Positions 52,329 to 64,000 of a stretch of 64,000 nt of DNA are shown piece after piece. Numbering within the stretch: position 1 is the first letter of the stretch; every line of letters begins with the position of its first letter. The notes beneath the pieces were generated by a model. It saw only the letters and a list, made by a program, of their open reading frames with translations. It had not been told where the DNA came from and ran no database searches. This stretch comes from Ustulina deusta (Eukaryota > Ascomycota > Sordariomycetes > Xylariales > Xylariaceae), in the NCBI GenBank assembly GCA_023159155.1, contig JAJNNX010000045.1:62001-126000 (forward strand), given 5' to 3'. The position numbers and the translations under genes are program-made.

Positions 52329-52613
52329 TATTCCAGGTCAATCGTACGCTTTATTCGGAACAGCCACCTTGGCCACCAAGGGTGGCCAAGTTAGGTGGCT
52401 AGCCCAGGTAGCCAGGGGCCATAGTAGACCCTTCGTACAAAGGGTATACCGGGCACCTCCTTTATAAGCACTTTTTTTTTTCTGATAAAAAAGCTTTTCG
52501 TTCTACTTATTACTCTTTATTAAAACAAAGGCATTCCATTCGATAAAACAAAAGCAAAGGAGTTTATTGGAACAGACTCCTGTACTGCTGTAAGGGGTGT
52601 CAACTCACGAACA
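52329..52613 (+). repeat. LTR-like fragment related to the beta/TRIM LTRs
   Basis: Starts TATTCCAGGTCAATCGTACG and ends CTCACGAACA. It has the TRIM-LTR layout: a GACCCTTCGTACAAAGGGTA block, a TATA-like TTTATAAGCA, a pyrimidine tract, and TGTACTGCTG near the 3' end. A perfect hairpin, CTTGGCCACC/GGTGGCCAAG, echoes the GGGTGGCCAAG of beta. No matching target duplication or partner LTR was found. Not RIP-mutated. Confidence 0.45.
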
Positions 52614-53301
52614 GATATAATAGATAGATAGGAAATCTAGGAATCAAGCGGGAGATTTCTATAGTGACAGGTATGAAAGCGAGAACAGGCCACTGTAGGG
52701 ATGCAATCTCGGAAACACAGATTATCCGGATACAGATACAGATGCGGATATGGCTGTACCTACCGAGTACCGTGTGATCACTGGAATAGGCAGTACCTGA
52801 TCCTGTATCGCCAAGAAAGAGGATTTCTGGAAAGGTTGGTTGTCGACCTAAATTATGTACGTCATTCTGCCACGGCGCATATACGCGGCTGAAATGATCT
52901 GCGACATACAGTAGAGCAATGGAAATGGATGCAAGTTGCGATTCTTCAAAAGCTAAACGCATCTTGACTAATTCACCAGATAAGCATATCAGTTGTTAAT
53001 AACGCCTTGCGCGGAACAGCAAATATCACAGCTAATACTATCAAAGTAATATGTAGCAGGTCGTCATTCTATATATATATATATATATACTTAGTTATAT
53101 AATCTTTATAGCTTAGCAGAGAGTAGTTTAGGGGGTGTGGCTAAGGCCACTCTATTGGAGAATTTTATACATAATTACTTAAATGTAGAAGGGGCATAGA
53201 TAACACGGTTTCTATAGAAAATGCGTGGCTAGATCTATCTCACTAAAATCTGACAGAATTTTTTAGTCGAACCGAGATGCCTATGATGTCCAATTACTAA
53301 T
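52614..53301. other. 3' flank of the polyketide synthase
   Basis: No convincing gene. A 120-codon minus-strand frame (52600-52962) overlaps the LTR-like fragment and shows no family features. An AT dinucleotide run lies at about 53071-53090. The PKS 3' UTR presumably lies just below 53302. Confidence 0.4.
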
Positions 53302-56300
53302 TCAAGTCGTGTCCCGGATAGTGGACTTGATGATGCTCTGCTCTGTAGCTGGCGGGAGGGCCAACAGCCTTTCTTCCACGTATCGGCTTAGAGCGACCAA
53401 GGTTTTGTCGGGGCTTATAAGGTCAAAAAAAGGTACATCGACCTTGAAGCTGATCCAAAGCCAAGTACGTAATTCGGAAGCAATCATACTGTCCATCCCA
53501 AACTTGACCAGTGGCTTCTCAACCTCAATTTGATCTATGGGCATAAGAACCAAACTTGATAGACGCTCGCTCAGTAGTTTCAATACCGCGAGTTGCACTG
53601 TAGGAGTGTGAGCGACGGATGCAAAACGTTCTATGGCGTATGTTGGAATGGACTTCGACCATATAGCCGTGGATAGACGGTCTTTCGCTGTAGATTTCTT
53701 CTCTGCTTGAGCGCTACCGTCTTTTGCGAGTGCTTTCCATAGAACTGCTGTTCGCGGATCTTGCATAGAGCCGTAGCTGACATCAAAGCCTTGCTCCATG
53801 AGCCGACGAGCTCCCGAAGCCTCTAACCCTGTGAGAATATGTGCCGCTGAGGAGTTTTCGCTACTTGAACTTGGCTGAGTCTTACTTTCAGAGATTGCAA
53901 GATCTATTACCTGGAGGAACTCGGCCTCACTCAATGGCTGGATTCCCTTGCGCAGCAGCAGTGTTTCCACCGTAGGGTTTTCATGCAAATACCCTACTTC
54001 GGAAACCATGCCCAATCCGACGGAAACCGCAGGCATTCTATCGCAGCGGAGACGTCGGGCAAAAGCGTCAAGAAAGCTGTTCGCCGCGCAGTAGTTGCTT
54101 TCAGTCGCAGTACCGACACTCCCAGACACCGACGACATCAGCAGGTAAAAGTCTAAGCTCGCATCATGACCCTTTAGTGCCGTATAAAGGTTACGAGAAC
54201 CAGCCCATTTCGGCTGTATGACCTTATGCCACGCATGGGTTGTCATAGAAGAAAATAACCCTTCTTGAAGTCCCATGGCCGCTTGAGCGACACCTCCAAT
54301 TGGCATGTGAGTGGCTACACAGGCGGCTATACTAGCTGCAACATCATTGACTTTAGAAACATCGCCTCTAACGACTGTCACACTGGCCCCTGAAGTTTTA
54401 AGACGGTGCACCAGGTCTTGTGCAATTGCCTTGTCGCAACCCGACCTTCCTAAGAAGACGAACGTGCGGGCACCTCGAGCTAGCATCCAGCGAGCCAAAC
54501 TTCGACCTAGGCCGCCAAGACACCCAACAAGAAGATATACCTTCTTCGGGTCGAATAATGACACATACTTTGGAGGCATAACCTTTTATCGCTAATTAGC
54601 AAGTATAGAGAATGTTACGAGGAGGGGGTTGAGCAATAACGGATGAGGGGGGCTGAGAAAAGGAGGATGGATAATACCGGAACATGAGCATCGTCGTCCT
54701 GTAGAGAGATAACCACCTTTCCTACTCGATCCCTTGAAGAGAAATATCTGTAGGCTTCAACAATTCTAGACACATCAAATTCAGTTCTAGGAACCGGTTT
54801 AACATGCCCCGAGCGGTATAAGTCAAGCGCCTCTCTCGTCAATCTGCCAGAAAATGATACCAGGTTAGCGTCCAGGCCAAGGATTATTCTGAATCTTCCG
54901 ATATCATACCTAGTAAGCAGGTCGCGATGAAACGGGTCTTGGTGAAAGAATAGGCTGCTCAAGTCGAATGCCGTAAACGTCGCACTCCGCTCAAAAGCCT
55001 CCATTTCTAGGCTCCCGCCTTCAATAAGTTCTTTCTTGCCAATTTCGACAAAACGTCCAAATGGCGCAATGCAGGCCCAAGACGCATGTAGTAGATCCCC
55101 GACGAGGGAATTTACCACCACATCTACCCCTCGTCCCTCTGTTGCTTTTTTTATGCCGGCTGCGAACGAGGAGCTACGAGAATCGAAGATGTTTGTCCTT
55201 GGGACCCCGAGATTCTGGGCTAGCCAGGTCCGCTTGGCTTCGGACCCAGCAGTCGTGTAAACGATAGCTCCCATCCACTTTGCCAGGCTAATAGCGGCTA
55301 TTCCGAATGCCCCTGCGCCGCTATGTATCAAGACCGACTCTCCCGCCCTCAGACGAGCACGTTCCCGCAATGCGTATATCGCAGTTGTATAAGCCAAAAG
55401 GGGTGCTGACATGGTAGTGAAAACCTCGTTGGGTAGCATTTTATGTGCTGCCGAGGCAGGGACGCGGACTGTCGTCGCGAACTGACTAGGTGCAATGACA
55501 ACTACCCGATCTCCCTTCTGAAAGTCGTGCACATCTAACCCCGTTGCTATCACTAAACCAGTGACTTCGTTTGCAGTAGTAGCAAGGGGTGTTTCGATTC
55601 GTCCGTTTATGGCGTATACGTCTTTCGCATTAAGCCCGATGGCCTTAACTAGTACGTCTATAAAGCCTTCTGGCGGGTCCGTAGGAGGTTCGTTTGTCTG
55701 TTGGAAATAGATTGACTCGCTCACGCCGACTTTCGCTACAGACAATAGAGAGGGCAGAGCCTCTTTGAGCCTTAGCCTTTGCTTCTGTGCTCCCTTGGGT
55801 GCGCAGAGACGGCGACAGAATAGTGAGTTTGCATTGTAGTCTGGGATAAAGCGGCTGACATGCAAGAGCCCATTCTTCTGTATGAACTCCTTGTCATCTA
55901 TGCTAGAGGATGGGACCAGAGCTTTGATGATGTCCTCGCAGACCCAGGCGGTTTTAGATCCTAGGGACTCTACGGATCCAATATCTATCACTGAAAAGCG
56001 CAGGGATGGTTGTTCCAACATGAGTGCGCGAGAGAATCCGTTGCATAATGCTAGATCTGCACCTGGCCTGTTCCCGAGCATATCTGCACCAGTCACCCAG
56101 AGCAAGTTCGTAACCGAGTTCGTGATGATGCGGAAAAGATCCATATCTTGTTGATCCATTGAGGCTAGGAACTCGTTCTCTGCTTCCAGTAACGAGATGC
56201 ACAACGTTTCCTTGTGAAGTTGTATTTGACCGACTTTGTCGAGTGGTACGATTTGGGTTGCTACAACAGCCTCTCGCTGCAGGTATATTCTCATTGCATT

Positions 56301-59300
56301 AGCAAGCGTAGTGACGGAAGGCGAGGGAGACCGGACCTGAATAATTTGTCAGTGAAGCATTCTAATTGAATAATGGGACCGAAATGCGTACAATAATCAC
56401 TGCTTCCCTATTACTTATTCCACCCAGTGCTTGGCCAGAATGATTTATGGCAAGAAGAATCTCTTCAAATTCCAATACGGAAAAATGAGCCCGGTCGAAT
56501 GCAGAAACAGCGGCTTCGGTCTTGTGGGTGATGACAATCCCGGAAGGCTTGACTATCCTGCAAAGTCTTTTCGGAGCCCTCTGCCAGTAGTCTGTAGATA
56601 TGGAAAGCTATACTATAATCAGGAATCGTCATAACCTGTTAATATTAGGGGGAACACTCACATGTGGAATTATCACTACATCGAAAGCTCCTTCGCTGCT
56701 GTCATCGAGGATGATCGCGTTGTCGTCATTCAGCCTACCCTTGGTCCACAACCCGTAGCGTTGAAACCCTGTGTCTTTATTGAGAAGACTCAGCCACTTC
56801 TCTGTTAGATCGCTGGCGTCTTGCCCAAGGTCTACGACTCGCATTTGCGGATTTTTGTGTGCCGCAAGGTCGATCAACGCTGTCATCAGGGCTACGTGCC
56901 GGTCGTCCCTCAGATCTGGGTCTTGAATACCCTCAGTATATGCGGCAAGATAATCGCCCAGTGATTTTTCGCTATTGGAATTTAGGTTTTGTATATCAGG
57001 TTTCCAGGATACTCGTAGACAGGGCTGGCGGGAATTTGATGGCTCTTGGTCACCTTTAGATATGTACTGAGACATACGAACTCCCCGCAAAACTATAACT
57101 GGTGAACCATTACTGTCCCTAAGGGTTGAATCGAATCGCTGGGTTGATATGCCAGTCCTAGTTGACCGCGCATGAATGGGAAGAACGTCGTGAACAGACT
57201 GGCCGAACCCTGTTGTGCGAATCCAGCACTCTCCAAGAAAAACCGGAAGATAGGCGTTCAGGGCATTCACATCTCCACCGGTCGAACTCATGATCCCCGA
57301 CTGCAGACATGCGTCGATAGTGGCAGGATGGGATGTATACCCGTCCCCCTTCGAGTCATCGGAAAGGGCTGGTATCGAACGGGTAGTGCAAATGGCCTCG
57401 CACTCGTGCAGACCACTCCTCGCCTTAAGTCCAGTTACTGACCTAAAGTGAAGCCCGAAGCAGAGGCCCTCGTCTTCAAATTTCCTGTACCAAGGGTTCA
57501 TATCCGCCACCTCTTCAAGGTCATCAGCATCCTCCATAATGATGGTCTCGCCGGGCTCTGTGCTGTTACCCTGTACTACGAACCGAACACTACCAGTGCT
57601 ATGCATAGTAGCTCGACTAGCTTTCCAGGACTAGAAAATAGGATCAACGATCACGCTCCTGACAAAGAAGGGAAATAGCGATAAAAAAAGGGGGGCTAGG
57701 AGGTGGGGGCGGCGGTTAAGACTCATCGCCTAGTGTTCAAATTGACTGCTATACATACCGAAATAGAGAACTCATGCCACACGTCCGAAGTTGTTGTAGC
57801 TGATAGCTTCTTTGGCGACAAGGTAGTATGTAATTCAACTTGGTGTTTTCCGTCGGCGCCTTCGTCCTGAATCACCAGAGCAGCCCCGAAGCTGACATTG
57901 TGAAATTCGAAAAAAGCTGCTGAAGTTGATGCTGATGGTTGGACCCGTCGAAGAGCTTCCATAACAACTGAGAGGTATGCAGCGGCAGGGAAAACGATCT
58001 GTGATTCTAGTTTATGACCGCGCAACCATGAAACCTCGTCAAGATGCAAGGTATTGCGCCATTGCCAGTTGATGCCGTTTCCAACTACTTGCTGTGACCC
58101 AAGAAGTTCATGACGCGGATGCAGGCGATTGCGCACTTCAGTGCTAATGCGAGGTTCTTGCCATTGAAGTCCTTGTGAGTAATCCCATGGGTATGGTGGA
58201 AGATGCTGAAGGAGTTTGCTCTCAGGTCGTCGCCCGGGATGCACACCCTGCCAAGACAGATTGTGACCGTAGACAAAGATGGTACCGGCTAATATTTTCA
58301 TGGATATATCGGCATCTCGGTCTCTGGAAAGTGTGAAGCTGTATGGGAGCCTAGGGCATTTTATGAGCGTCGCTATCTGCTTTACAGGACCTTTCAGCGC
58401 TGGGTGGGGTCCTATTTCAATCAGATGAATGTTTTCCTTGTCCGAAATTAATCTTTTCACTGCTGAATTGAATTGTACTGGCCTCTCAAGGTTTGCTCGC
58501 CAATAACCTGCCGAACCAAGTCCCAAACCCTCATAAATATCGGGTTCATCTTCCATGAAGTCCACCGAGGAAAACATCTTTATCGAATCAGATTCGTCGC
58601 GTAGGGAGCAGTTGTCAAGATATTGGGAAATTAACTCCTCGTATAAAGAACCTATGTCCTTCATCATCTCGGAGTGATATGCATGTCCATCAGTTCTCAG
58701 CTCTCGAACGAACCGGCCCTGCGCTTGTAGAAACTTTGCGAATTTCTGAATTCCTCCACAAGTCCCGCTCAACGTCACGCTCTCGGGGGCGTTAACACAA
58801 GCAATGCACACCTCTTTGTCAAGCAGCAATTCTTGAATAATTTTCGAGGCATCCGGGGCACTTAGGCCAGCTGCCAACATAGCCCCCTTTCTTTTCAGTT
58901 GCGCCAAGGCGTACCCTCTAAAATAGGCTACTAGAATGGCGCTCTTAGCATTGATCAGCCTAGCGGCATATGCAGCAGAAATCTCTCCAGAAGAATGTCC
59001 TACAACGCTTGCAGGATGGACACCCCACGTGCGAAGTAAATCGACAAGCGCAATTTGAACCGCAGTGCAGATTGGTTGGCTCCTTGCTACGGAGTGAATT
59101 TGGCTCGGATCGGAGTCTTCCATGATCATTTGTTCCAAAGTCCACCCTGGGACGTGTTCATCGGGCAGTTCTTGTAATACTTTGTCTAGGCTTCGAATGG
59201 TGGCAAGGAATACTGGGCTTTGGATAAGCAGTGCTTTGCTCATATTCGGGTACTGGGCGCCTTGTCCAGTAAAGACGAATGCGAACTCTTTCTGGGATGA

Positions 59301-61219
59301 ATAGCTTATGCTTGGGGCCACAATGTCGGACTCGATGAATTTGACCTTTCCATCTTCTCGAGTTTGGACTACAAGTGCTTGCCTGTTAGCAAAATGGGAT
59401 CGACATTCAGTTAGGGTGTAAGCTAAACTGTCAAGACTATCGGTTTCTCCCGCTTGAGCTAGTTCTTGGACTTGCTGGACACGGGTTTTGAGCGATTGTG
59501 GGGAGGCTGCCGAGATTGGTAGGACAAAACTTCGACTACCACCCATCAGTGTATCACGCACTGATGAAGTTTGTGTCAACCCTAAATAACTGCTGGTGGA
59601 TTCAAGGATGGCATGAGCATTTGCTCCGCCATAGCCGAACGAGTTTAGGCTCGCTCTTTGAAGAGGCCCGGGCCACTCTTGAGCTTCGGTTATGACTGTC
59701 ATATTGAAATCATCAAGGCGTACTGTCATAACGTGTTAGCAACTGTTGTGGGGTAGAGACTCCAGAGCAGGGCAGGATATTACATTTGGGATTCAACTCT
59801 TTTACCCCATAAGTGGGTGGGATTTGGTTGTGTTCGAATGCCAAAGCAATCTTGATGAGAGATGTAAGGCCGCTAGCTGCCTCGCTGTGTCCCAGATTTG
59901 GTTTGACCTTTTCCCCATGTATGGATTAGATGGTACACGCGAGCCGGGAAAGGGAGTAGACGTACACCTCCTATTCTCAAAGGGGTTTCACGTGGCTGAG
60001 AAAAGCAGAGGCCTATTGCTTCAACCTCCATCGGATCTCCTATGGGCGTTCCGGTACCGTGGCATTCAACGTAATCGGTATCAGCGAAGTTCAAGTTGGC
60101 TTTCGAATAAGCTTTTTTGATTACAGCTTTCTGAAGATCTACGCTGGGTTGCGTAATACCTGGGGTTCTTCCGTTCCTATAAAAAAAGCGTTAGTTGAAA
60201 TCCAACAAGGAGTTGTGTCCAATATTCAGACCGAATCTATCCTTACGCATTAACAGCGGTCCCGCGAATAACAGCCCATATTTTGTCACCATTCTTAAGT
60301 GCAGCCGAAAGGCGCTTAAGATAAACGGCGCTAATGCCTTCCGCTCGGCCATATCCATCGGCTGAAATGTCAAACGTGTGGCATGTCGACGTAGGGGAGA
60401 GAACCCCTGCTTTCATGGTACCTAAGCATTGTGCGGGGCTCATTATCAGATTAGCACCCGCCACAATTGCTTCGTTGCAATCGCCAGTTCTAATGGCATT
60501 GACGGCAGTGTGAAGGCAGTAGATTGATGATGAGCATGCTGTGTCTAGAGTAAGGCTGACATTGCCGGAAATTAGTTTTTTTTTTCTTAAACCAAAAAAA
60601 TTCTTGGTGCTCACCTAGGTCCCTGAAGGTTAAAAATATGGCTGATCCGATTTGATAGGATGGTTGTTCCACAAGACGTTGCTGTATAGCGATGGATCGA
60701 ATCCGGATCACAGGTTTGCATGGTTTGATGATCAACGGTAAAGTTCCCGACGAAAACACCAGTATCTGTGCCAGATATTCGTTCCATTTGAACACCGGCG
60801 TTCTCGAGACATTCAAAAACCACTTCAAGTAGTTTTCTTTGCTGGCAGTCCATTGAGCTAGCTTCGAGGTTGTTAATTCCAAAAAAGTGGTTATCAAATT
60901 GACGAACATCTTCTTGGATAAAATAGCCACTTGCTGCGTGTGACAACCCAGCCCGGCTACCGTCGGGGCTATAGAATGCCTTCATATTAAAGCGGTTAGT
61001 TGGGACTGCACCCTGTGCTGAACGCTTATTTCCTAGAAAGTCCCAGAGAGAGGAGGGCGAGTTGATGCCCCCTGGCAGTCGGCATCCTTTCCGCCCAGCC
61101 TACTTGTTAATGAAGGTCACTGACAGCACTGATAGATGGAACGTACCCATGCCGATGATACAGACTGGATCGTCTGTGAGACTAGCCAAAGGACTGCTGT
61201 TGCCTGAAGAAATACCCAT
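53302..61219 (-). CDS. Highly reducing type I polyketide synthase, KS-AT-DH-(degenerate cMeT)-ER-KR-ACP
   Basis: Iterative megasynthase building a reduced polyketide from malonyl-CoA. Exons, minus strand: 61219-61147, 61086-60615, 60555-60247, 60176-59966, 59907-59784, 59722-57759, 57630-56662, 56580-56392, 56336-54678, 54582-53302. They total 7251 bases (2416 residues plus stop), all phases consistent. KS: DTACSSS (Cys about 189), VECHGTGTP (His about 324), [31 protein letters not shown] (Ser about 640). [20 protein letters not shown] (His about 966), [10 protein letters not shown] (Asp about 1157). [12 protein letters not shown] (about 1773). [13 protein letters not shown], Ser/Tyr/Lys near 2141/2154/2115. 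ACP: FGMDSM (Ser about 2355). No thioesterase, so release needs another protein. The cMeT region lacks a glycine-rich SAM motif. The joins around 56581-56661 and 57631-57758 are the least certain. The product is unknown. Confidence 0.93.
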
Positions 61220-62030
61220 GGCGAATTGGGATAGGCAATTCCCACTGAAGCTAAGAAACTCTAGCTGATTTCTGGGTGTGAAGATTTTGTAACGCCAGTT
61301 GTATCTAACGACCTAAATAAGTTATAAAGATGATATATATATGGGGGTGTGCACTAACAGCTTAGTTTGGACAAGAGCCAGTATTGGCTACTGAATCACC
61401 ACGACAGCCAAATAAACTATAGGGAGGGAAATTGATTGTCGAGGACTATAAACTTATAGCCAGGTCTATAGGTGTGGGAATAAGGCACATGTGTAATAAG
61501 CCTGGACTGCGCTCTGCACTGAGCGAAGGAATCACCGCTTTTCAAAAAGGATTCTTATGACAATTACTTTACGAAGGGTCCAATACTCTCACCAGCAACC
61601 AGTAGTCGGCGCTTCCCGCCCAATGGGTGTGTACTCCTCGGATTCACCATAACAAGCATATCGACATGATTCCCACATAAAAAGCTATCCGTAGCTTTGG
61701 TAATGGCTGCACAACCTTATCCGCTTCAGGTAAATGGCATGTTACATCCTTAGTAATGCCCCGCTGTGTAGTACTGCATATGCTAGGGACTTACCTATCA
61801 GGGAGGTATTAGGTCAGCCCATTGGACCCTCTCCGGATACCCTAAATTAATTACATATCAGGTACTTCCCATGTACCTATCTAGTACCCAGGAAGTACCG
61901 ATTCCGGTTCTTTAACCCTCCCAGATAACTTATAACGAGTAACCGCCTGTCATCTCTTCACACAATTCCAAGGTCGCACTACTGACTTTGCTTGACGTTG
62001 TATGGTTTTAGTGTCAACCTGCGTCCCGTC
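61220..62030. promoter_or_regulatory. Divergent promoter region between PKS and dehydrogenase
   Basis: 811 bases between the two start codons. No gene seen. A perfect 9 bp inverted repeat, GGTACTTCC (61861-61869) and GGAAGTACC (61891-61899), lies about 170 bases upstream of the dehydrogenase ATG, with a second GTACCTA...TAGTAC symmetry inside it. A TATATATATGG stretch sits near 61330 on the PKS side. Shared control of both genes is inferred from the geometry only. Confidence 0.5.
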
Positions 62031-63485
62031 ATGTCTCGGCCAAAATTTGCTCTCGTTACTGGGTTAGTCTCTTCCTCTCTTATTTACTCTTAAAGTCTTC
62101 AGTTACCATGATCGATCTGCTCATTATCTTTATTATTATTAGCTGTGGCCAAGGTGGTATTGGGGAGGCGCTTGTTAAACAGTATCGGAACCATGGTGTA
62201 CACGCTATCGCCACTATTCTTCCATCCGAAGCAAGCGATCACCTCACGCAGGCGGGCATCTCATGGTTTTACTTAGATGTGACGAGTGATGATTCGGTAG
62301 CAGGTCTCGAGGAGAGTGTTGCCAATCTTACCGGCGGCTTTCTCGACATATTAGTGAATAACGCGTATGTTATCCCCTCGCGTCTTTGATATAACGCAGC
62401 ACCGTACTTACAATAGAATACCAAGTGGAATTGGTAAGACAACACGATCTTGCCTGTTGTAACCATCCGCAATGCCGGCTCCAGACTGAAGGCTTTTCTC
62501 CAGCATACACCATGCCTGCTATTGACACAGATGTCGGGGAGGTTTCTCATATGTTTGATGTCAATGTATTCGGGCCAATGAGAATGGTTCGCCATTTCCA
62601 TGGTTGTCTCATCAAAACGCAGGGAACCGTAATGAATATCGGGTCCGTGGGCGGGATCGTCCCCTATGTCTACGGATGTAAGTTCAAAGCCAGGGTAGGG
62701 GTGTTGAATAAAGAGTCACACTGATCAGCCATAGCTTCGTACAACGCTTCAAAGGCAGCACTCCAGCATTGGTCGAATACTCTACGAGTAGAGATGGCGC
62801 CACTTGGGTAAGGGTTCATGGGCCGGCACACAAGATGTGTGAGAAGTGACCGAAGCTATAAATAACTGATCATGAACTCCAGCGTCAATGTCATAACTGT
62901 GAGGTGCCATCTTCAGCTCTTACGAACTTTGAGTAGCTGATGTAGCATGCAACAACTAAAGATTATATCGGGGGAGATTGGGACAAATATACTCAAAAGA
63001 GATGCACAACGAGAACTCCCAAAAGGTCCGTCGGTATGCTTTTTGGGGTTTTTTTCAACTATCTAACCTCAATTTTGCAGAATCGTACATGTCTCCCCTC
63101 GCCTCTGAGTTTAGACAGCACGTACAGAGAAGGCCAAGTAGAATCCCATTTTTAATATCGGAAAACAATAATACTTCTATTCACTGACGACCCATTTCAA
63201 GATACTACAGACCGCTTCGAATATAGCAGTCAAGTCGTTCGTCAGAGCCTCAAGTCGTCTCCACCATCATGGTTCTGGTATGGGAAGACAAGTGCAATAG
63301 TTCGTTTTTTGGATACCTTTGCGTTTCGCGCGATCTGGGTATGCCTTATTCAAAGGTGCCAATGTTAAAATCAAGAGCAGAACTAATCAATGTATTCTAA
63401 GGACTATATATTCTGGAACGATTTCAATCTACGGAAGCTTAGGGATGCCACTCTACACCGCGCAGAAACGGTTAAGAAAGACTGA
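62031..63485 (+). CDS. Short-chain dehydrogenase/reductase, AYR1-like
   Basis: NAD(P)H-dependent oxidoreductase of the classical SDR family, closest by recalled pattern to fungal AYR1-type (1-acyl-dihydroxyacetone-phosphate reductase-like) proteins. Exons: 62031-62062, 62143-62364, 62439-62677, 62729-62807, 62883-62898 (16 bases), 62962-63025, 63081-63137, 63202-63338, 63402-63485. Frame is kept throughout, giving about 309 residues. Motifs: FALVTGCGQGGIG (cofactor binding), DILVNNA, NVFGPMRMVRHFH, NIGSVGGIVPYVYG (catalytic Ser), SYNASKAALQHW (YxxxK), SGEIGTNILKRD, and C-terminal SWFWYGK. The exon 2/3 junction is doubtful: the only canonical in-frame acceptor (62438) adds about 22 unusual residues between NNA and AYTMPAID. 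The gene may therefore be mis-modelled or mildly damaged there. Transcribed away from the PKS; possibly a tailoring enzyme. Confidence 0.8.
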
Positions 63486-64000
63486 TGAGCGTTCTCGCAC
63501 GTTGTTCTTGGTGAAATGAATGGTATATGAGCGTTGCATTCAGCTTGACTACATATGAGTGAAGGTGGGAAGACTCATTATATTATACACGAACCATGCC
63601 CTTAGTGCCCTTGATCTTGTACAGTACATGAAGTGACTCCTTGACACAATTCACTTTCAACAGCTCTCTAATACACGTGGCTCAATCTCGACGATGAGAA
63701 AGCGTTCCCACGTTGCACTTGATCTAGCGCATTCTAAGAACCATACTCATTGAAGTCTGTTTCATTGCTACCGCCATAGTGAAGTAGTCTAATATGGCCA
63801 ATCTCTACTTCTGTGGTGTTAGGATTGTAGTAGCTTAGATAGAGACTAACAGGGTCATCAGGTGTTTGAAGACAGAATGCGGCGTGCAACTGTGCTTTAA
63901 CGAAACGGAAGGAAAAGCTATATTAACAGAAGTTGCCCAAATTTTAATTGCAGAGGAACCGTGTAGGGTCCAGCGTTTAGTGTCTAAGACTCGAACAATA
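63486..64000. other. 3' flank of the dehydrogenase
   Basis: Normal base composition; no gene, repeat or RNA recognised up to the window end. Confidence 0.4.

Noticed and set aside
52600..52962. 120-codon minus-strand frame downstream of the PKS
   Set aside because: Overlaps the LTR-like fragment, no recognisable domain, no intron or context support.

Overview
ORGANISM. The window is nuclear DNA of a filamentous ascomycete (Pezizomycotina, probably Sordariomycetes-like). The evidence is the short GT-AG introns of about 50-80 bases, a group III G-protein alpha subunit, a fungal glycogen phosphorylase, a ten-exon highly reducing polyketide synthase (HR-PKS), and a roughly 44 kb block converted to extreme A+T by repeat-induced point mutation (RIP: C-to-T and G-to-A transitions, mostly at CpA/TpG). 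LAYOUT. 1-954: 3' part of a G-alpha gene. 3272-6745: complete glycogen phosphorylase with a 222 bp inverted-repeat element in its second intron. 7600-7845: degenerate 18 bp minisatellite. 7846-52328: a nest of transposons with almost no coding capacity left. 52329-52613: LTR-like fragment. 53302-61219 (minus): HR-PKS, KS-AT-DH-(degenerate cMeT)-ER-KR-ACP, 2416 residues by my splice model. 62031-63485 (plus, divergent): short-chain dehydrogenase. THE NEST. Terminal repeats and 5 bp target duplications (TSDs) let the insertions be stacked. Alpha is a Ty3/Gypsy family with LTRs of about 235 bp. Alpha-1 (7846-27969, TSD CTTAT) interrupts the minisatellite. It was itself hit by element beta (9138-16417, TSD ATATA) and by alpha-2 (16819-24207, TSD TATAT). 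Alpha-2 carries a small non-autonomous LTR element, TRIM-1 (21707-23247, TSD ATAAA). To the right, a foldback element (28600-52167) was hit by alpha-4 (28675-51774, TSD AAAAG). Alpha-4 was hit by delta (29609-43122) and alpha-3 (44802-50801, TSD GTTTT). Delta holds TRIM-2 (33546-34544, TSD AAAAT) and the almost unmutated element epsilon (36931-41447, TSD ATTAT). Alpha-3 holds a clean solo TRIM LTR (47504-47760, TSD CTTAT). MOST UNUSUAL SIGNAL. The two non-autonomous LTR families, TRIM and epsilon, carry no recognisable gene. Their interiors are tandem arrays of hairpins: 11 and 3 units in the two TRIMs, about 20 units in epsilon. TRIM also shares the 13 bases following its 5' LTR with beta, which suggests that a beta-type element mobilised it. 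GENES TOGETHER. G-alpha and glycogen phosphorylase are conserved housekeeping genes. The PKS and the divergent dehydrogenase look like one edge of a secondary-metabolite cluster next to RIP-derived, probably heterochromatic DNA. All exon joins and element boundaries were derived by hand from the sequence; no search was run.
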